NCBI RefSeq assembly: GCF_016920785.2 | Contig: NW_024609857.1 | Span: 10,559,618 to 10,623,617 of the forward strand | Reading direction: 5' to 3' | Length of the DNA stretch: 64,000 nucleotides | From: Ixodes scapularis | Lineage: Eukaryota; Arthropoda; Arachnida; Ixodida; Ixodidae | In this document: positions 48,713 through 59,991 of the stretch, one piece after another | Position numbering within the stretch: position 1 is the stretch's first letter | Layout of the letters: each line of letters opens with the position of its first letter | Notes under the pieces: generated by a model | What the model saw: only the letters and a program-made list of their open reading frames with translations | Database searches by the model: none | Told to the model about the DNA's origin: nothing | Made by a program: the position numbers and the translations under genes

Positions 48713-48887
48713 CAGTGCAGTCCACTTATAACGATATTGAGAAAACCGCAAAATCCAATCGTTATAGCCGATTATCGTTATATCTGGATCAAATCAAATC
48801 TAAAAAAATAGCGATCAAATCTAAAAAATTTGATCGCTATAAGCGATATATCGTTATATCTGGTATCGTTATAAGTGGATTACACTG
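48713..48887. mobile_element. pogo/Tigger-like MITE, TA TSD
   Basis: A 175-bp element directly after the AT microsatellite. The left end is CAGTGCAGTCCACTTATAAC, with an inverted CAGTGTAATCCACTTATAAC at the right, and TA at 48711-48712 and 48888-48889. The ATAACGATA words next to the ends resemble pogo/Tigger termini. No transposase. Confidence 0.88.
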
Positions 48888-48889
48888 TA

Positions 48890-50689
48890 GTTCTTTTACG
48901 GGTTTTAAGGTCATGCAAGTATAGTTCACTAGAAAGCAGTTGAAAGTCGTTTCGGTGGGCTACCGTTGGCGCGGAGGAAGACACGTGGGGGTCAATTTCC
49001 AAGACGCGTCAAAGAAACAATAAGAAATCTAGGGAGAGCAAGGTTCGGCTATCGGTCAAGAAAAGTAATGTCTTTTTCCGCAAATGCCCCGTAAATGATT
49101 TTTTTTTTTTTTTTTCTGTCGTTGAGTTTTTGTTACTTGTTAAAGGTGCCCACGGCATCGGCACAGATGGCAGACGCGCTGCTCTTCCTCTGTCTCGCGC
49201 ACTCGTCGTGGCGCGAGGGACGGATTTCCTGGGAAGTGATTGTCTGCCAGGAAGTTTGTTGGCCCACTTCCGTCGGCAGGTTAGACAACGGAACCAACTG
49301 GATTCGCCCTGAAAGCTGGTCTAGGTTGGATGCGCTTCTCCGAGAGGACAACGTTCTTTGTTTATCGTCTAGAATTACGGAAGAAACAGATGTTGTTGTT
49401 GTTGTTGTCGTTGTTGTGGTTGTTGTCTTTCAGTGGCTGTTGAAGGCGGTATCTGTAGACTGAAGACAACACCGTGGAACCTCTGGAGAAATATACGTTG
49501 TTGCTTTTGTGATCCTTTGAGGTTGAAAAGAGGGTATGCCCCCGCATTCCAAGCCGCGCTACTTTTAGGACCTGTCGCGGCACTGCTCTATTCTAGAATT
49601 TTCTCAACGTTAATAGCCTATATAAATCCGTGATGCAAGCATGCGAACAACACACAGTCACGCTGTTGCATGCCTTAGACTGCACATCTCAGATATTGAA
49701 CACTTCAGAGCACGGCACTGAAAGCTGTTCCCGTGCTGTGAAGCAAGGTTCAGTTGAATTGTTGTGATACTCTCCCAAATTTAGGTTGATAAGAAAAATT
49801 ACCACAGCTCCTTAAATTAACCTGCTTCCTATACTTGTATTCCCCTCAAGAACCACAGTAAAAAACAACAACAAAAAAAGTCAATTTCCTCGTGGAGCGT
49901 TACTGATTTACCACTTTACGTGGTAAATTAAGCCGTAGGTTCATTTCAAATTAGCTATGTTGTTTTACCAAGACGTTTCAAACATCAAAAGCATCGTGTC
50001 TTCCCTGGTAACCAAATCTTGTAAAATACTACTTCGCGCAGCGTATAAAATTATAAACAATGGTTAAAATTTGTTTTCTTCTTGCTCTAACAACAAATAT
50101 ATAGTTTTTTTGCTCTTACGGTATTTTCGAAACATGACATTTAGCCTGAAAATATATATGTATATATTGTGGCACCGCTGGTCTTTTTCGCAGTAAACAA
50201 CCATGCGCATCACGCCACGAGATTTTCTTGACAACATGTAACGAAGACACAGGTCGAGGAGTTTTTTTGTTTTTTTTTAATTCTTTGCGGAATTTACGTT
50301 TCCGTAGTATTTCAGAAAACAAAAGCCGCAATCTCCGTCAACTTGTTAAAAAACAAAAGCTGTCAAAATTATTTGTTTTCTCGTATCAGGTTATCTACAT
50401 TTTTAACACTTTACAAAAACAGCGACACATCGAACTTGCATCGAGCTGTTCCTCCGCTAACAAGGTCTTGCCTCATCTGCGACCAGAAGACAGGCTCATT
50501 ATCGCTTCTCTTTGTCAAGTAGTAGCAGACCTCCCCAAAAGCCCCGTGCGATTCGTCTCACCACGAAACCCGCCAGGATTGATCGCTTTCCCACGACGAG
50601 CAGCGGAAATGGCAGCAGCCACGACGTCCACTGCCGAGAGCACAGCCAGTACCACCACAACACAAAATCTGCACCCCCACCGGCGGGCC
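48890..50689. other. Unassigned stretch
   Basis: A GTT-rich microsatellite is listed separately. The 122-aa frame at 49095-49463 runs through a T tract and the GTT repeat. The 167-aa frame at 50228-50731 spans AT-rich sequence and the module at 50690. Neither has a domain. Confidence 0.4.
49391..49428. repeat. (GTT)n microsatellite
   Basis: About 12 GTT-type triplets with two changes. Confidence 0.9.
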
Positions 50690-50738
50690 GGTGATCCACT
50701 AATAATGACGTATTACACGGGCCTTGCCTAGGCGGTAT
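50690..50738 (-). repeat. CRE-containing module, copy 2
   Basis: On the minus strand it reads ACCGCCTAGGCAAGGCC, then GTGTAATACGTCATTATTAG and TGGATCACCGG. The TGACGTCA core has changed to TACGTCAT. It lies just left of the GTAATC-rich element. Confidence 0.75.
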
Positions 50739-50739
50739 G

Positions 50740-51295
50740 GGTCAGTTACACGGACTTGTGCGGTTTGATTACAAGTAATCATATTGCTTGTACCGAATCG
50801 ATAAATTCTTCGAGTAAGTTCATAATAATTTGATTACTTTTATTAGGAACTAATCGCGTGGGTTGTATGGTTTCCTTTGAAGATACTAAAATTACTCGTA
50901 AAAGTTACTACTTTTCTCTCCCCTTTTCTAATGGCACCTTTTGTTTCTACATGTTTCCTACCGAGGTATCCTCGAACGAAATCTCCGAAGGGAGCTTGGT
51001 TTCCCAATATTTGTGGTGGATTAAGAACAAGAGCAGATGATAATTCGGCGATTTTAATCTAATATGGACAGTACGAAAGAGTCGTTTCTAAATCGGCAGA
51101 AAAAATCGGTCGTTTTGAAAATCTGAAGTAATCGGAAAAGTAATGGTTACCTTCTTTTTTTGCCCCAGTAACGACCAAAGACTCTTTTTCTCGAGTAATT
51201 AAGTAATCTAATGTAACACTTCTTTAACCTCGAGTAATTGTAATTGTAATCGATTACTTTTTTTTTTCTTTCGAGTAACCTGTACAAAAATTAAC
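50740..51295. mobile_element. Probable hAT-like element with GTAATC repeats
   Basis: Both ends are dense in GTAATC/GATTAC words, like 38260-38795. Weak inverted similarity (ACTTGTGCGGTTTGATTAC against TTTGTACAGGTTACTCG) is seen at the ends. It lies exactly between two inverted copies of the CRE module. No TSD fixed. Confidence 0.45.
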
Positions 51296-51345
51296 ACCAC
51301 CCAGAACACAAGGCCGACCCATGACGTCATCGTAAGTGGTTCCAG
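51296..51345 (+). repeat. CRE-containing module, copy 3
   Basis: Reads ACCACCCAGAACACAAGGCC, then GACCCATGACGTCATCGTA and GTGGTTCCAGGACCC. Confidence 0.75.
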
Positions 51346-53452
51346 GACCCGGCAAACACGCTGAACGACTCGTTCCGAGACGCAGCAGCAAGACGCGCTG
51401 TCGACGACGCTGACGCGAGCTAGGCTTCCGCGCTGGAGCGAGCAAGCAACCCTGGGGCTCGCTCCCCCCGACCACGTCGTCACGCTCCACACTGAGCATC
51501 GAACCCTGCAGGCGAGGTCGTCTGTCGTCCTGGTGCAGTGGAAGCACACGCCTCTGCTCGGAGGGCCCCGGCGCTTTATGGACGGCTGAAGAACTCCCAC
51601 GCGCCTTCCGGTTCGAAGCCCACTGGAAACGATCGAACCGACGGCTTGAGAACGGGCAGATGTCATTAGCCGAAGGCATGAGTGGCGCCCCGGCCGGCGC
51701 CTATCCCCTTGTAGTGGGGAGTGACCCGACGCGGGTCGTGCGCAGGACGTCGCCTGGGTTGCCACGATTGCCTCGAAGCTTTTTCCCTCGAATCTGCGCT
51801 CGCGGTGGAGTCCAAATCTACGTGATATGGTGATTATGCGTTTCTATGATTTTCTTATTTCTTCTCCGTAAGATTCTTGGTCCTGGTTTCCATTCTTCGC
51901 GGAAGAACCTTTCCGTGTCTTTCGTTCTTTTATGCGGGGAGTTGCGTAATTTTCTCGGCACGCCTGCCTGCTGCAGTGCGGGGGGCCATCTTTGTGCTCT
52001 GTAGCCAATGAATACATCGGAGATCATAAATAGAACCACGAGTGCTTTAGACCGCTACGACGTGAGATTTGTTACTAATATACCAGTTACGGATCAGGCA
52101 AACGGGCAAACTGTGATACCGAAAAACCCCAGACTTCGGAACGTAACAGGGGACAACGACGGCGATGTTGCGGTTTTTCCCTGTTACCCCCAGGCTTGGA
52201 GGAAACCCTCGTCTCTTGGGTTTCTCGGCGTGACGGGTGAGCTGTGCTCCTTAGGGTTTTGATTTATTTTATGCTTGAACGACTCTTACAAAAACAGAGC
52301 GGTAAATTCCCCAGGGAAAGAAAGCTGTAGGAGCGTAAAATGATTCGTCTTCTTTCCTTGTGCTGTGTACGATTACCCTTCGCAATTAAGAAAATAAATA
52401 AAAATAACTTTGTGAAAGGCGGTTCACACGACCACTTCTCGTTGTATGTTAATTTAATTTAATTTTTTTATTTCTATTGCTGACTCTTTAAGGAGCATCA
52501 AGTGATCCAGCCTCGAAAACCCGGTGTAACGAAGCGGCGATTTCAACCCGGAGGAACCAAGTGGCCGCCCTCTGCGCGAGTTTAGATAAGCGACTTCGAC
52601 GGCCAACGCAATCAGGCCGAGCAAGACTCCTATACCGCTGCAGGCACCGGGGCTCGGTCCCCAGAAGCGAGAAGATTTATTGCCGGAGTCCCTCCTCGGC
52701 ATTGGGTCTCATGTGTTGCCGGTCCTCCTCGTCGTCGTCGCCGCCACCGCAGCAGCAGTACGGCCACACGCATCGTCCCATAAACTGATGCGACGCGTTT
52801 GCTCTTCATCAATCTCCATATCGTCGGTGCAAACTCATATTGCACGGCGGAAGGCGCTTCGGGCTGCTTATTGTTATGGATATTAATGGCGACGATGAGG
52901 GAGCCGGGGGAGAGAACACCTCTTCGGTCCTCCTTGCGGGGCCCAGAAGCGAAATGTCCTCGCTTCGCAGACGCTGCCGCGATGGAACCTCGCCGGGCGG
53001 AAAAGCGCGGCTGAACTAGTGTCGTTTCCGATGTGCGAACCGGGTTTCGGTGGCGGCGATTTGCGGAGTTGCCCCCGTCGCCGTCATCAGCATCACCATC
53101 AACTAGACGTCGGGCTGTCGACTAGACGCGGCGCGGTAGTTGCGTGTGTGTGTGTCCTACCCGCGATGCCGAGGGAATAAAGTAAAGGGTCACAAATGAC
53201 TACACGATGGCTTTTGCCCCCCTCCTCTGCCCATCCCCCCCTCCCGACCTAAATGGGCTCGTCCGTTATGGCGGTGGCCCGGTCGCGGAAGTGGAGATTT
53301 TGGTTGGGAGGAAAGAGAAGTAGTGTAGAGAGCTGGCGACAGTTCGAGGGCAAGACCGTAAAGCCCCGGTCGCGCTGATAATATATCCGACAGAAGGAAG
53401 TCTGCAGACAGTAGGGAGTTTTAGGGAACCGTTTTAGGGGAAAAAACAGTGG
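51346..53452. other. GC-rich unassigned stretch
   Basis: The open minus-strand frame at 51208-51765 (185 aa) overlaps the CRE module and has a Cys/His patch near VCFHCTRTTDDLAC that could be a very decayed gag remnant, but this is too weak to call. The remainder (52500-53300) is GC-rich with overlapping short frames. Confidence 0.35.
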
Positions 53453-53460
53453 GTTTTAGT

Positions 53461-54739
53461 CAGTGTTGTACACGTTCCTCAAAAAGAGGGACGAAAGTTC
53501 GTTCCTCGTTCCGTCTGATTTTTGAACGCGTTCTCGTTACAAGTTTCATCTTTGAGAAAGGTATTCGTTCCCGTTACCGTTAAAAAAAAATGGAACGTAT
53601 CGTTACATTTACGTTACTTTTGGATTTTGCTAATTATCATATTTAGTTAGATCAAACCAAGTTTTTTTTATGTTTATATATGTCCCATCAAATGACATTA
53701 TGCGAATTTGAAAGCCGTGGTGCGAAGGACACCAGGAAAAGAAAACAATCTGAAGGAAGGTGCCATTTGTTGATATATTGACCTTTAAAAATCCAAGAGC
53801 TTTACCATATTCCTGTTCGTAGTGGGCGATTCAGAAGAACAAAATGCACCATGATCCGGAAGGAAAAAGGGGGTTAATTTTATTGTTCTTTATTAAATAA
53901 TTATCCCACATTCCACTAGCGTTTTACAACAACCTCACACGTTTCAATCTCACATAGTCCATTGTTCGAACTTAACGACAGTTGCTTCTCGATGTTGCTG
54001 TCCGCAAGACGAGCAAGCGGAGAACAGGGTGGGGCTCGTGGAAGGTTAGCCTTAAAAACTACCAGTCCTTCTTCGTGAAAGTTGGATTCGTTGTTCAGTT
54101 TGAAGGTGATCATAGGACAAGGGGAGAAGGAATAACGGTTAATTTTTGTGTATCTTTTATTGACCGATGTTCGAGCTGCAAGGGTGCATTCGATGTCTGG
54201 TAACCTGGTCTTTTGTTGTAACTGTAAGCATCTTTGTGGAAGTTCAGTGATCGCTGTAGTCGGCCTTAGATTTCTGGGTGTTTGAGGATTTGTGGAAGTT
54301 AAAGAAAGTAGATGAGTTTGAGACGTCCCTCTTTTCGTGTCTTTTCCTTCTACTAAAAGTTTTTTTTTCTTTTTTTTTTGTGCTGCAGTCTTGGGCACTG
54401 AAAAAAAATAATCATTGTCATCCAACTCACCTGCCCCGACTGCTGCCAAGCGAGGACCCCATAAAATAAACATTATAATTAAGCAACAAAATAGCAATCG
54501 AAATCCTGTTCTTCGTAGAAAAAAATATTAATGTTTTTATACTTCTTACTGTGCCCCCTTAGAAATAAAATAAAAATTACCTCACTGAACGAACAAAAAG
54601 AAACGCCGTTCCTTTTTCTGTTTGTGCAAAAACGCAACGAGTTCCCGTTCCAGTTCCACCTATGCCAGATGGAACGGCGGCGTTCCTTCGTTCCTCCTAA
54701 AAGGAACGCGTTCCGGGAACGCCGTTCGGTACAGCACTG
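53461..54739. mobile_element. hAT-like element with GTTCC subterminal repeats
   Basis: A 1279-bp element. CAGTGTTGTACACGTTCC at the left and the inverted CAGTGCTGTACCGAACGG at the right are its ends. Flanks GTTTTAGT and GTTCTATT agree at 6 of 8 positions. Both ends are rich in GTTCC/GGAAC words. The interior includes a 193-aa open minus-strand frame (53916-54497) with no transposase-like motif that I can see. Confidence 0.75.
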
Positions 54740-54747
54740 GTTCTATT

Positions 54748-56313
54748 ATTAATTTAACTCAGAGTGGCCCGTAGATTTGAGGTGACACCGGAAATTTACG
54801 CTCATTTTTTCTTTTTTTTAATTTAACTTGCGGATATATTTCCACATAAGGGGCAGAGATAAAGGCGTAATGCCTGACCCCATACAAAAATATTTGCTCA
54901 CTGCACTGTAGAAGACGCTTCTAAATTTGTGAAACATACTGTTTGTATTGAAGATCAGTTAAATCGCAACTTTTTGATTTATTTGAGGGCGAGGGAAAGA
55001 AACAAACGCAAGTAGTCAAAATCAAAACTAAGAAGAAAAAATAGAAACGTTAGAGTGTCAAATCCAAAAGTTGGGGACCGGAACAGATTAGAGGATAGCT
55101 GGTGGCGCTCAACGATTACAACTTGCGTGCGTTGCCGAGCTGGAGTTGGGTCTAAATATTTCACGAGGCTATATTTTAACCGTTGCCTCGTGAAGTTACG
55201 ATACACAAACTCCCGCCACCGTTTTGGTTAGATTTAGCGATCTAAAAATGTTTAAGGGCGTCTGCAAGCATAAACAAGGTGAATGAAGAAAACTTGCTTT
55301 AGAGATAGTGAATCCCGTCGCTCATTCACTCATCGGTTGAATGCAACCCTTGCTACAAGTTGCAGTTATAAATTAACTGTCTACTTCCCAGGAAAAATCA
55401 CATCACAGATACCACCTTTACACGTCACTCCCTGCGTGGATGTTTTCGCTTTAAAGATTAGTTTAACTGATCCTTACGACGATGATCCAATTGTGAGACG
55501 AAGGGGTTTGTAAGATAATTGCATTCTTGCTCTCGCTTCCCCTCAAACTCCTAGCGAACTAAAACGTCAACTTGCTAGCAAGAACAAAAAATTGGGCACA
55601 CTGATAGATTTAAGGCTGCCTTAAAATATTTAAAAAAAAAACGCATGATATCAAATAGGTCAGAAACATGTTCCGGTATTATGAAAGCTTAAGCACACAC
55701 AAAGCAAACCAGTAGAACTACGAAGAAACTAAGCAGAATCTCCGAACGGGTGGATCGTAATTTAGCACAATGGTCTGACAGTAAATAAGGGTTGCATGCC
55801 GCTTAGTTCGATTGTAACGTCAGCGATTGCGGGGGCGTGGCGGACCGGCGTCCGGGCGGCCAACCGGCACAATATATACTCGCCGCTGGAATGCCTCCTG
55901 ACGCGACCTCCTTACCGGGTTTCCGAAGAAAGAGCTGTCATTCAACCAGGTGCTTCGAAGGCCGGAAGCCCACTAGGGCGCTCCTTTAACTTCCTTGTTG
56001 AGGCACTGTATTCACCGACGTCTATCTTGCTGCACAGGGAGCCGCCAGCCCTTGACTATCTCGTGAAGACTAAGCAAGCTCCAGCATGGGAAGGCTAGCC
56101 TATAGGCCACCAGGGCGCCCCATCGAAACCCCACTTTCTTCTTGAGGCTCTGTATTCATTGCCATCTTAAGAACTATTCAAGGCGTCGTCATCCCTCGTT
56201 TATCTCGTAGAGAGTAAGCGGGCGGTGGCGAGGGGAAGATTGGGTATGTATACGACGACTAGGACTTTTCTAGCATACCCTCAACGGGACGCTCGTCTGG
56301 ACCGATTAGCCGT
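54748..56313. other. Unassigned stretch
   Basis: A 10-bp stem hairpin TTCACGAGGC lies at 55160-55194. Two loosely similar blocks (about 55969-56090 and 56107-56215) share AGGGCGC, CTTGTTGAGGC/CTTCTTGAGGC and CTGTATTCA, perhaps an old tandem duplication. No gene. Confidence 0.45.
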
Positions 56314-56515
56314 TGTAGCGAACTTGATTTATGTAACTACGTTTATATTTACAAATGGGTATTAGTTCATAGGCAGGATCTGGCCAGCGTAGAACGCCGA
56401 GGCACCACGTCACCCCGAATCTACGTGTCTCGTGGCACAAGACAAGCATCGCGCGGTGCCGAAACGCACCACTCTCGCTGTCGTTCCTGTTACCACTGTA
56501 GCTCGAGGGGCTACA
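56314..56515 (-). repeat. Candidate 3' LTR of the gypsy remnant
   Basis: 202 bp that begins TGTAGC and ends GCTACA, the short inverted TG...CA termini expected of an LTR, placed 6 bp after the end of the open pol frame. No second copy exists in the window to confirm it and no flanking TSD can be tested. Confidence 0.6.
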
Positions 56516-56520
56516 GGTGC

Positions 56521-57195
56521 TCACCCTTGGACAAGTGGCTGTGGCACTTGAGTGGAATTTCTTTTGTCTTCTGTGGGTTTTGATCTGGTGTCCGGAGGCC
56601 TGGACGTTGGTGAATTGAAGCGGCAGAAGAAAGCCGGTTTGAGCCTGTCGATTGTAACGGTTTCGCGTTTGCCTCGAAGCAGCAAGGTATAGTATTTTGG
56701 TGATTTCTCCAGGACACGAAATGGTTCATCGTACAAGTTTTGCAGAGGCTCCCGAGGTGCATCCTTGCTGATGAAAATGTGTGTATCTTCAGCAAGTGCA
56801 GGATGTTGGAAAACCTTCGGTTGCGTTTGATGGCGTGATGGAACTGGGCGAAGCGTTGATATTGCTTGCCTTAACTTGTGGATGCAGGATGCGGGATCCA
56901 CGCTGTCTGGTATGGTGGGCGGCTCGATCATGTCCGCAGGCAGATGGAGCGGAGCATTGTAGACGAGCTCAGCCATTGTACTCTCAAGGTCAGGTTTGAG
57001 CGCTGAACGCAACCCAAGAAGCACAATGGGTAAGTTGTCGACCCAGGCATCGGGGGACGACTGCGTACAAAGTGCTGATTTTAGCTGCCTGTGAAGGCGT
57101 TCCACGAGGTCGTTTGCTGCAGGATGGTAGGCTGTTGTTATCTCGGTCTTCGGTATGTTCGATGGCTCAACAGGGATCTGATGGTATGCCTTGAT
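56521..57195 (-). pseudogene. RT-integrase fusion fragment of gypsy pol
   Basis: An open frame of about 225 aa. The first ~20 residues, IKAYHQIPVEPSNIPKTEIT, are from the finger/palm region of a Ty3/gypsy reverse transcriptase. They pass without a break into AYHPAANDLVERLHRQLKSAL, which is the C-terminal part of the integrase core (including the E-region context), followed by the ALKPDLESTMAELVY and RLKPAF segments typical of the gypsy integrase tail. The rest of reverse transcriptase, RNase H, the zinc-binding part and most of the DDE core are missing. The junction falls where both parents would have an ACAAC-like word, so a microhomology-mediated deletion or a template switch is likely (inference). 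It cannot be catalytically active. Confidence 0.9.
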
Positions 57196-57826
57196 CAATC
57201 AATCAATTAATCAATCAGTTTATTTTTTTCTTTCAATGGTACATACTTCTTGAAATGGTACCTTGGCGCAAAAAGGAGATCGTGTCGCCTGACTGGGCAC
57301 TAAGGTCCAACGGAGGGGGAGGGAGCGTAGTCTAACAAAAACAGCACTAAGAGCTAAACCTTGACACGAGAAAAAATACGGATACAAGATATAATGGATA
57401 CACACACATACACACGCGAGATAATGGATGCACACGCATTATAAAATTGTAAAGAAGGAATACTAGCACACATTGATGTTACCGGTTACCGGTTACTGTG
57501 TGCTATGTAAACATTGTCGTAAAAACAAAGATTAAAATATAAAATATAAGACATCAAGCTAAAAATAAATAAATAAAAAAAACACTTTCGGCAAAAATGG
57601 TAAAAGTGAACAGACTAGATTACACATTAATAAATTCCAGGCCCATATAAAAATATCAATTTGGCATTGTCCATACAATAAGATCTAAAAAATAAACGTG
57701 ATTACAAGGTATACAAGATTTGTAATAAAATCGGATGCACAAAAAATGCTGGTTAAAATACTTAAAAATACTTAAAAATGTATGGAAACATGACTATCGA
57801 TTTGCACTGCCATCCATTCCAAAATC
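57196..57826 (-). mobile_element. LINE 3' end inserted in gypsy pol
   Basis: 631 bp separating the reverse transcriptase residues KIDL and IKAYHQ. On the minus strand it ends AATAAACTGATTGATTAATT and further TGAT repeats, a tail typical of non-LTR elements, and its 5' side is AT-rich 3'-UTR-like sequence with no coding part. Only a 3-bp GAT is shared by the two flanks. At its 5' junction about 20 bp of the adjacent gypsy sequence is repeated in inverted orientation. The LINE family is unresolved. Confidence 0.75.
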
Positions 57827-58316
57827 GAGGTCGATTTTGGAATAGATGGCAGGTGCCCTTCACAAACGATGTGCAGTCCTGGACATTTGGGATGGGATGG
57901 CGATCCGGCACCGTTGCGGTGATTGCGGGCGCGGTAGTCGCCACACGGGCGCCAGTCGCAGGACTTTTTTGGGCACCATGGGAAGGGCGGATCACCAGGG
58001 ATGAGTGCCGCACAATACCTAGTTGAAGCATATGCTCAAATTCTTCACGAGCAACGAGCAGCTTGTCTGGTTCAAGGCGACGTGGGCTGCATTGAACTGG
58101 CGGTCCGGCCGTGAGAATGTGATGCGTTACATCGTGCTTTGGCGTCTCATTGATGTTTCTTGGCTTGGTCATGTCGGGATACTTCTCCGGAATTGGGGCG
58201 ATCTCGTTCGGTGGCGGTTTCCCGAAAGTTGGACGAAGCGTTGGAGCCCGCGATAGGACTCCCGACACATATATGTGGGTGCTCGGATCGATCAACCGCT
58301 TGTCCTTCACCGACAA
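57827..58316 (-). pseudogene. Gypsy reverse transcriptase N-terminal fragment
   Basis: The minus-strand frame reads LIDPSTH, then ITHHILTAGPP-like residues (seen here as VTHHILTAGPP), RRLEPDKLLVAREEFEHMLQ, GIVRHSS and ATVPDRHPIPNVQD, in the order found from the protease-RT linker to the fingers of Ty3/gypsy RT. Between RHSS and TVPDR the frame is shifted: in a neighbouring frame MVPKK and CDWRPCGDYRA can be read, so at least two compensating small indels are present. It ends at KGT, where the LINE insertion begins. The YxDD-type catalytic motif lies in the deleted part. Confidence 0.9.
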
Positions 58317-59967
58317 ACGACTATGGAAACGTCGTCAATACCACCGTGGCTCCTGGCGTCATCGAGGCCTCGGCAGCCGGCAGCCGGCAGCGTCCAGAAC
58401 CGCGTTCTTTGAAAAGGAGCCAGAGGCCTTTGAGTGTGCCAGCGTTCCACGTCTTCGACTCAGCCAGGTCCTACGAATTTGAGCCGAAGCAAGGATTAGA
58501 AAACGCGGCAAGCATGCAAAGTCAAGCACTATGCAATAATCCACGCCTTGTGTCTCCCATCTATGAGACCATCTCGTCATCACGTAGTGCGGCAAATCAG
58601 GGTTCCTGGTACGAGCCACTGCCTTTTCTTTGGCGTCTGAGCTCTGCAGAGTGAGGTTAGCGCTATTAGTAGATGGGTCTTATTCGTTCATAACGATCAG
58701 GAACCAAGCCACGAACGTCGTTACATATTAGCTGCTTTCTGTAGTTCTTGAAGTTGTCAGCGATAACACAGCGATAACATGGCGTAGTTCTGTACTGCAG
58801 CAATTGCACTACCTAATACATCTTGGTGCCAGAAATCCAATACTGTGACATTAATTTTAGGTCGGCACTGCAGGATGGTCGCGTTTACATTAACGCGGCT
58901 TCATGGGATCGAGTCGGACGAAGCCAATCCCCCTAGATTAGTACCCTCAGTTTACCAATCATAGCCGGCCTGCCACATCTGATTCAAAGCTGATCGAAAA
59001 TGGTAATTTACAACAGTGATGAAAGGAACGGATGGAAAGATTCGGTTTCGTGCAAACATCTGCCCGGACCAATTTTCTACCGACCATGCGTATGGCCCCG
59101 CAGCCAGCACGGAAATGACGCGAGCCTGCATGCGATGTTGGGAGAAGCTCGTCTTTGCTTCGCAGAGTGATCTGAACCGACGATGATTATACATTCCTGC
59201 TCTTCATCATTATCTCCAGCGACAATGAAATAGAGTTTGTCAGCCTCCCACGTTGTTCCTACAGGCTCTCACAAAGCAAGAGCACCCTGGAAAACAGAAA
59301 AACGAGGATGAAGACCGCAGTCTTGTTTACCTTCTCAATTTTCTTCGAGCATCCGGGCCAAGAGATGAAATAGAAGAAAAAAAAAAAGTCATTTCCCACA
59401 TGTAGAAATGTCCCGTTCCTCGGCGCGGACTTGCTTGTAACCAAAACATAAAATGACGAATAAATGGCTAGATCAGAGGAAGTAGGAAGAGAGGAAACCG
59501 AATGGACAACATCGACGTAAATATTTACTCACGCGGCCCAGTTCCGGTGCCAACCGCTGGTCCGCCCGGGTGGCGATGGAAGCGACCCCCAGAGGACACT
59601 TCAAGAAGTAAGCGACTCGAAAGGGCAGGACAAAATTAAATAAAACTGCGCAAAAAAATAAAGCAAAAAAAGGAACCGATGGACAGAGCGTAAGAGAATA
59701 AAAGAAGCAGTGCCGGACGTGAGCCGATTGAGCGAACATCCATGGCGGTGACTCCTTCGAACTGTCTTTTTTTCCGTCCTGGGACAAATATTTTTTACGT
59801 ATTTTCGAGCGTATTCGCAATGATCCTGGCTGGCCCGTAAAACTCTGCCGCTCCTTTCGTGTTGATTTGCCCGAAAAATTATTTGTTTGCATTCATCGCT
59901 ATTTTTTTTGTTTTTTCCTCGGTGGGAAATTGTTGTAACGTTTCTATTCTCCGCGGCATTGTCGTGT
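58317..59967. other. Unassigned stretch, possibly old gypsy sequence near 58.3-58.6 kb
   Basis: Minus-strand frames just upstream of the RT fragment (58359-58619) could be decayed protease or linker but show no Asp-Thr-Gly motif. The rest holds nothing recognised. Confidence 0.4.
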
Positions 59968-59991
59968 GCCTGGCCTCTGCAGAGGCCAGGC
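59968..59991. repeat. 24-bp perfect palindrome
   Basis: GCCTGGCCTCTG followed directly by its inverted copy with no loop. Confidence 0.9.

Larger units (their letters stand above)
56314..58316 (-). mobile_element. Ty3/gypsy retrotransposon remnant
   Basis: The order on the minus strand is start of reverse transcriptase, interrupted by a LINE 3' end, then a short stretch of reverse transcriptase fused to the end of integrase, then a candidate 202-bp LTR. Gag and protease upstream of 58316 could not be recognised, and no 5' LTR is visible. The element is dead, with frameshifts in the reverse transcriptase part, an internal deletion and an insertion. Confidence 0.88.

Noticed and set aside
51208..51765. 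185-aa frame with Cys/His patch, considered as a gag zinc-binding remnant
   Set aside because: The spacing does not fit a CCHC knuckle, and the frame crosses the repeated CRE module. A profile search of the region against Ty3/gypsy gag would decide.
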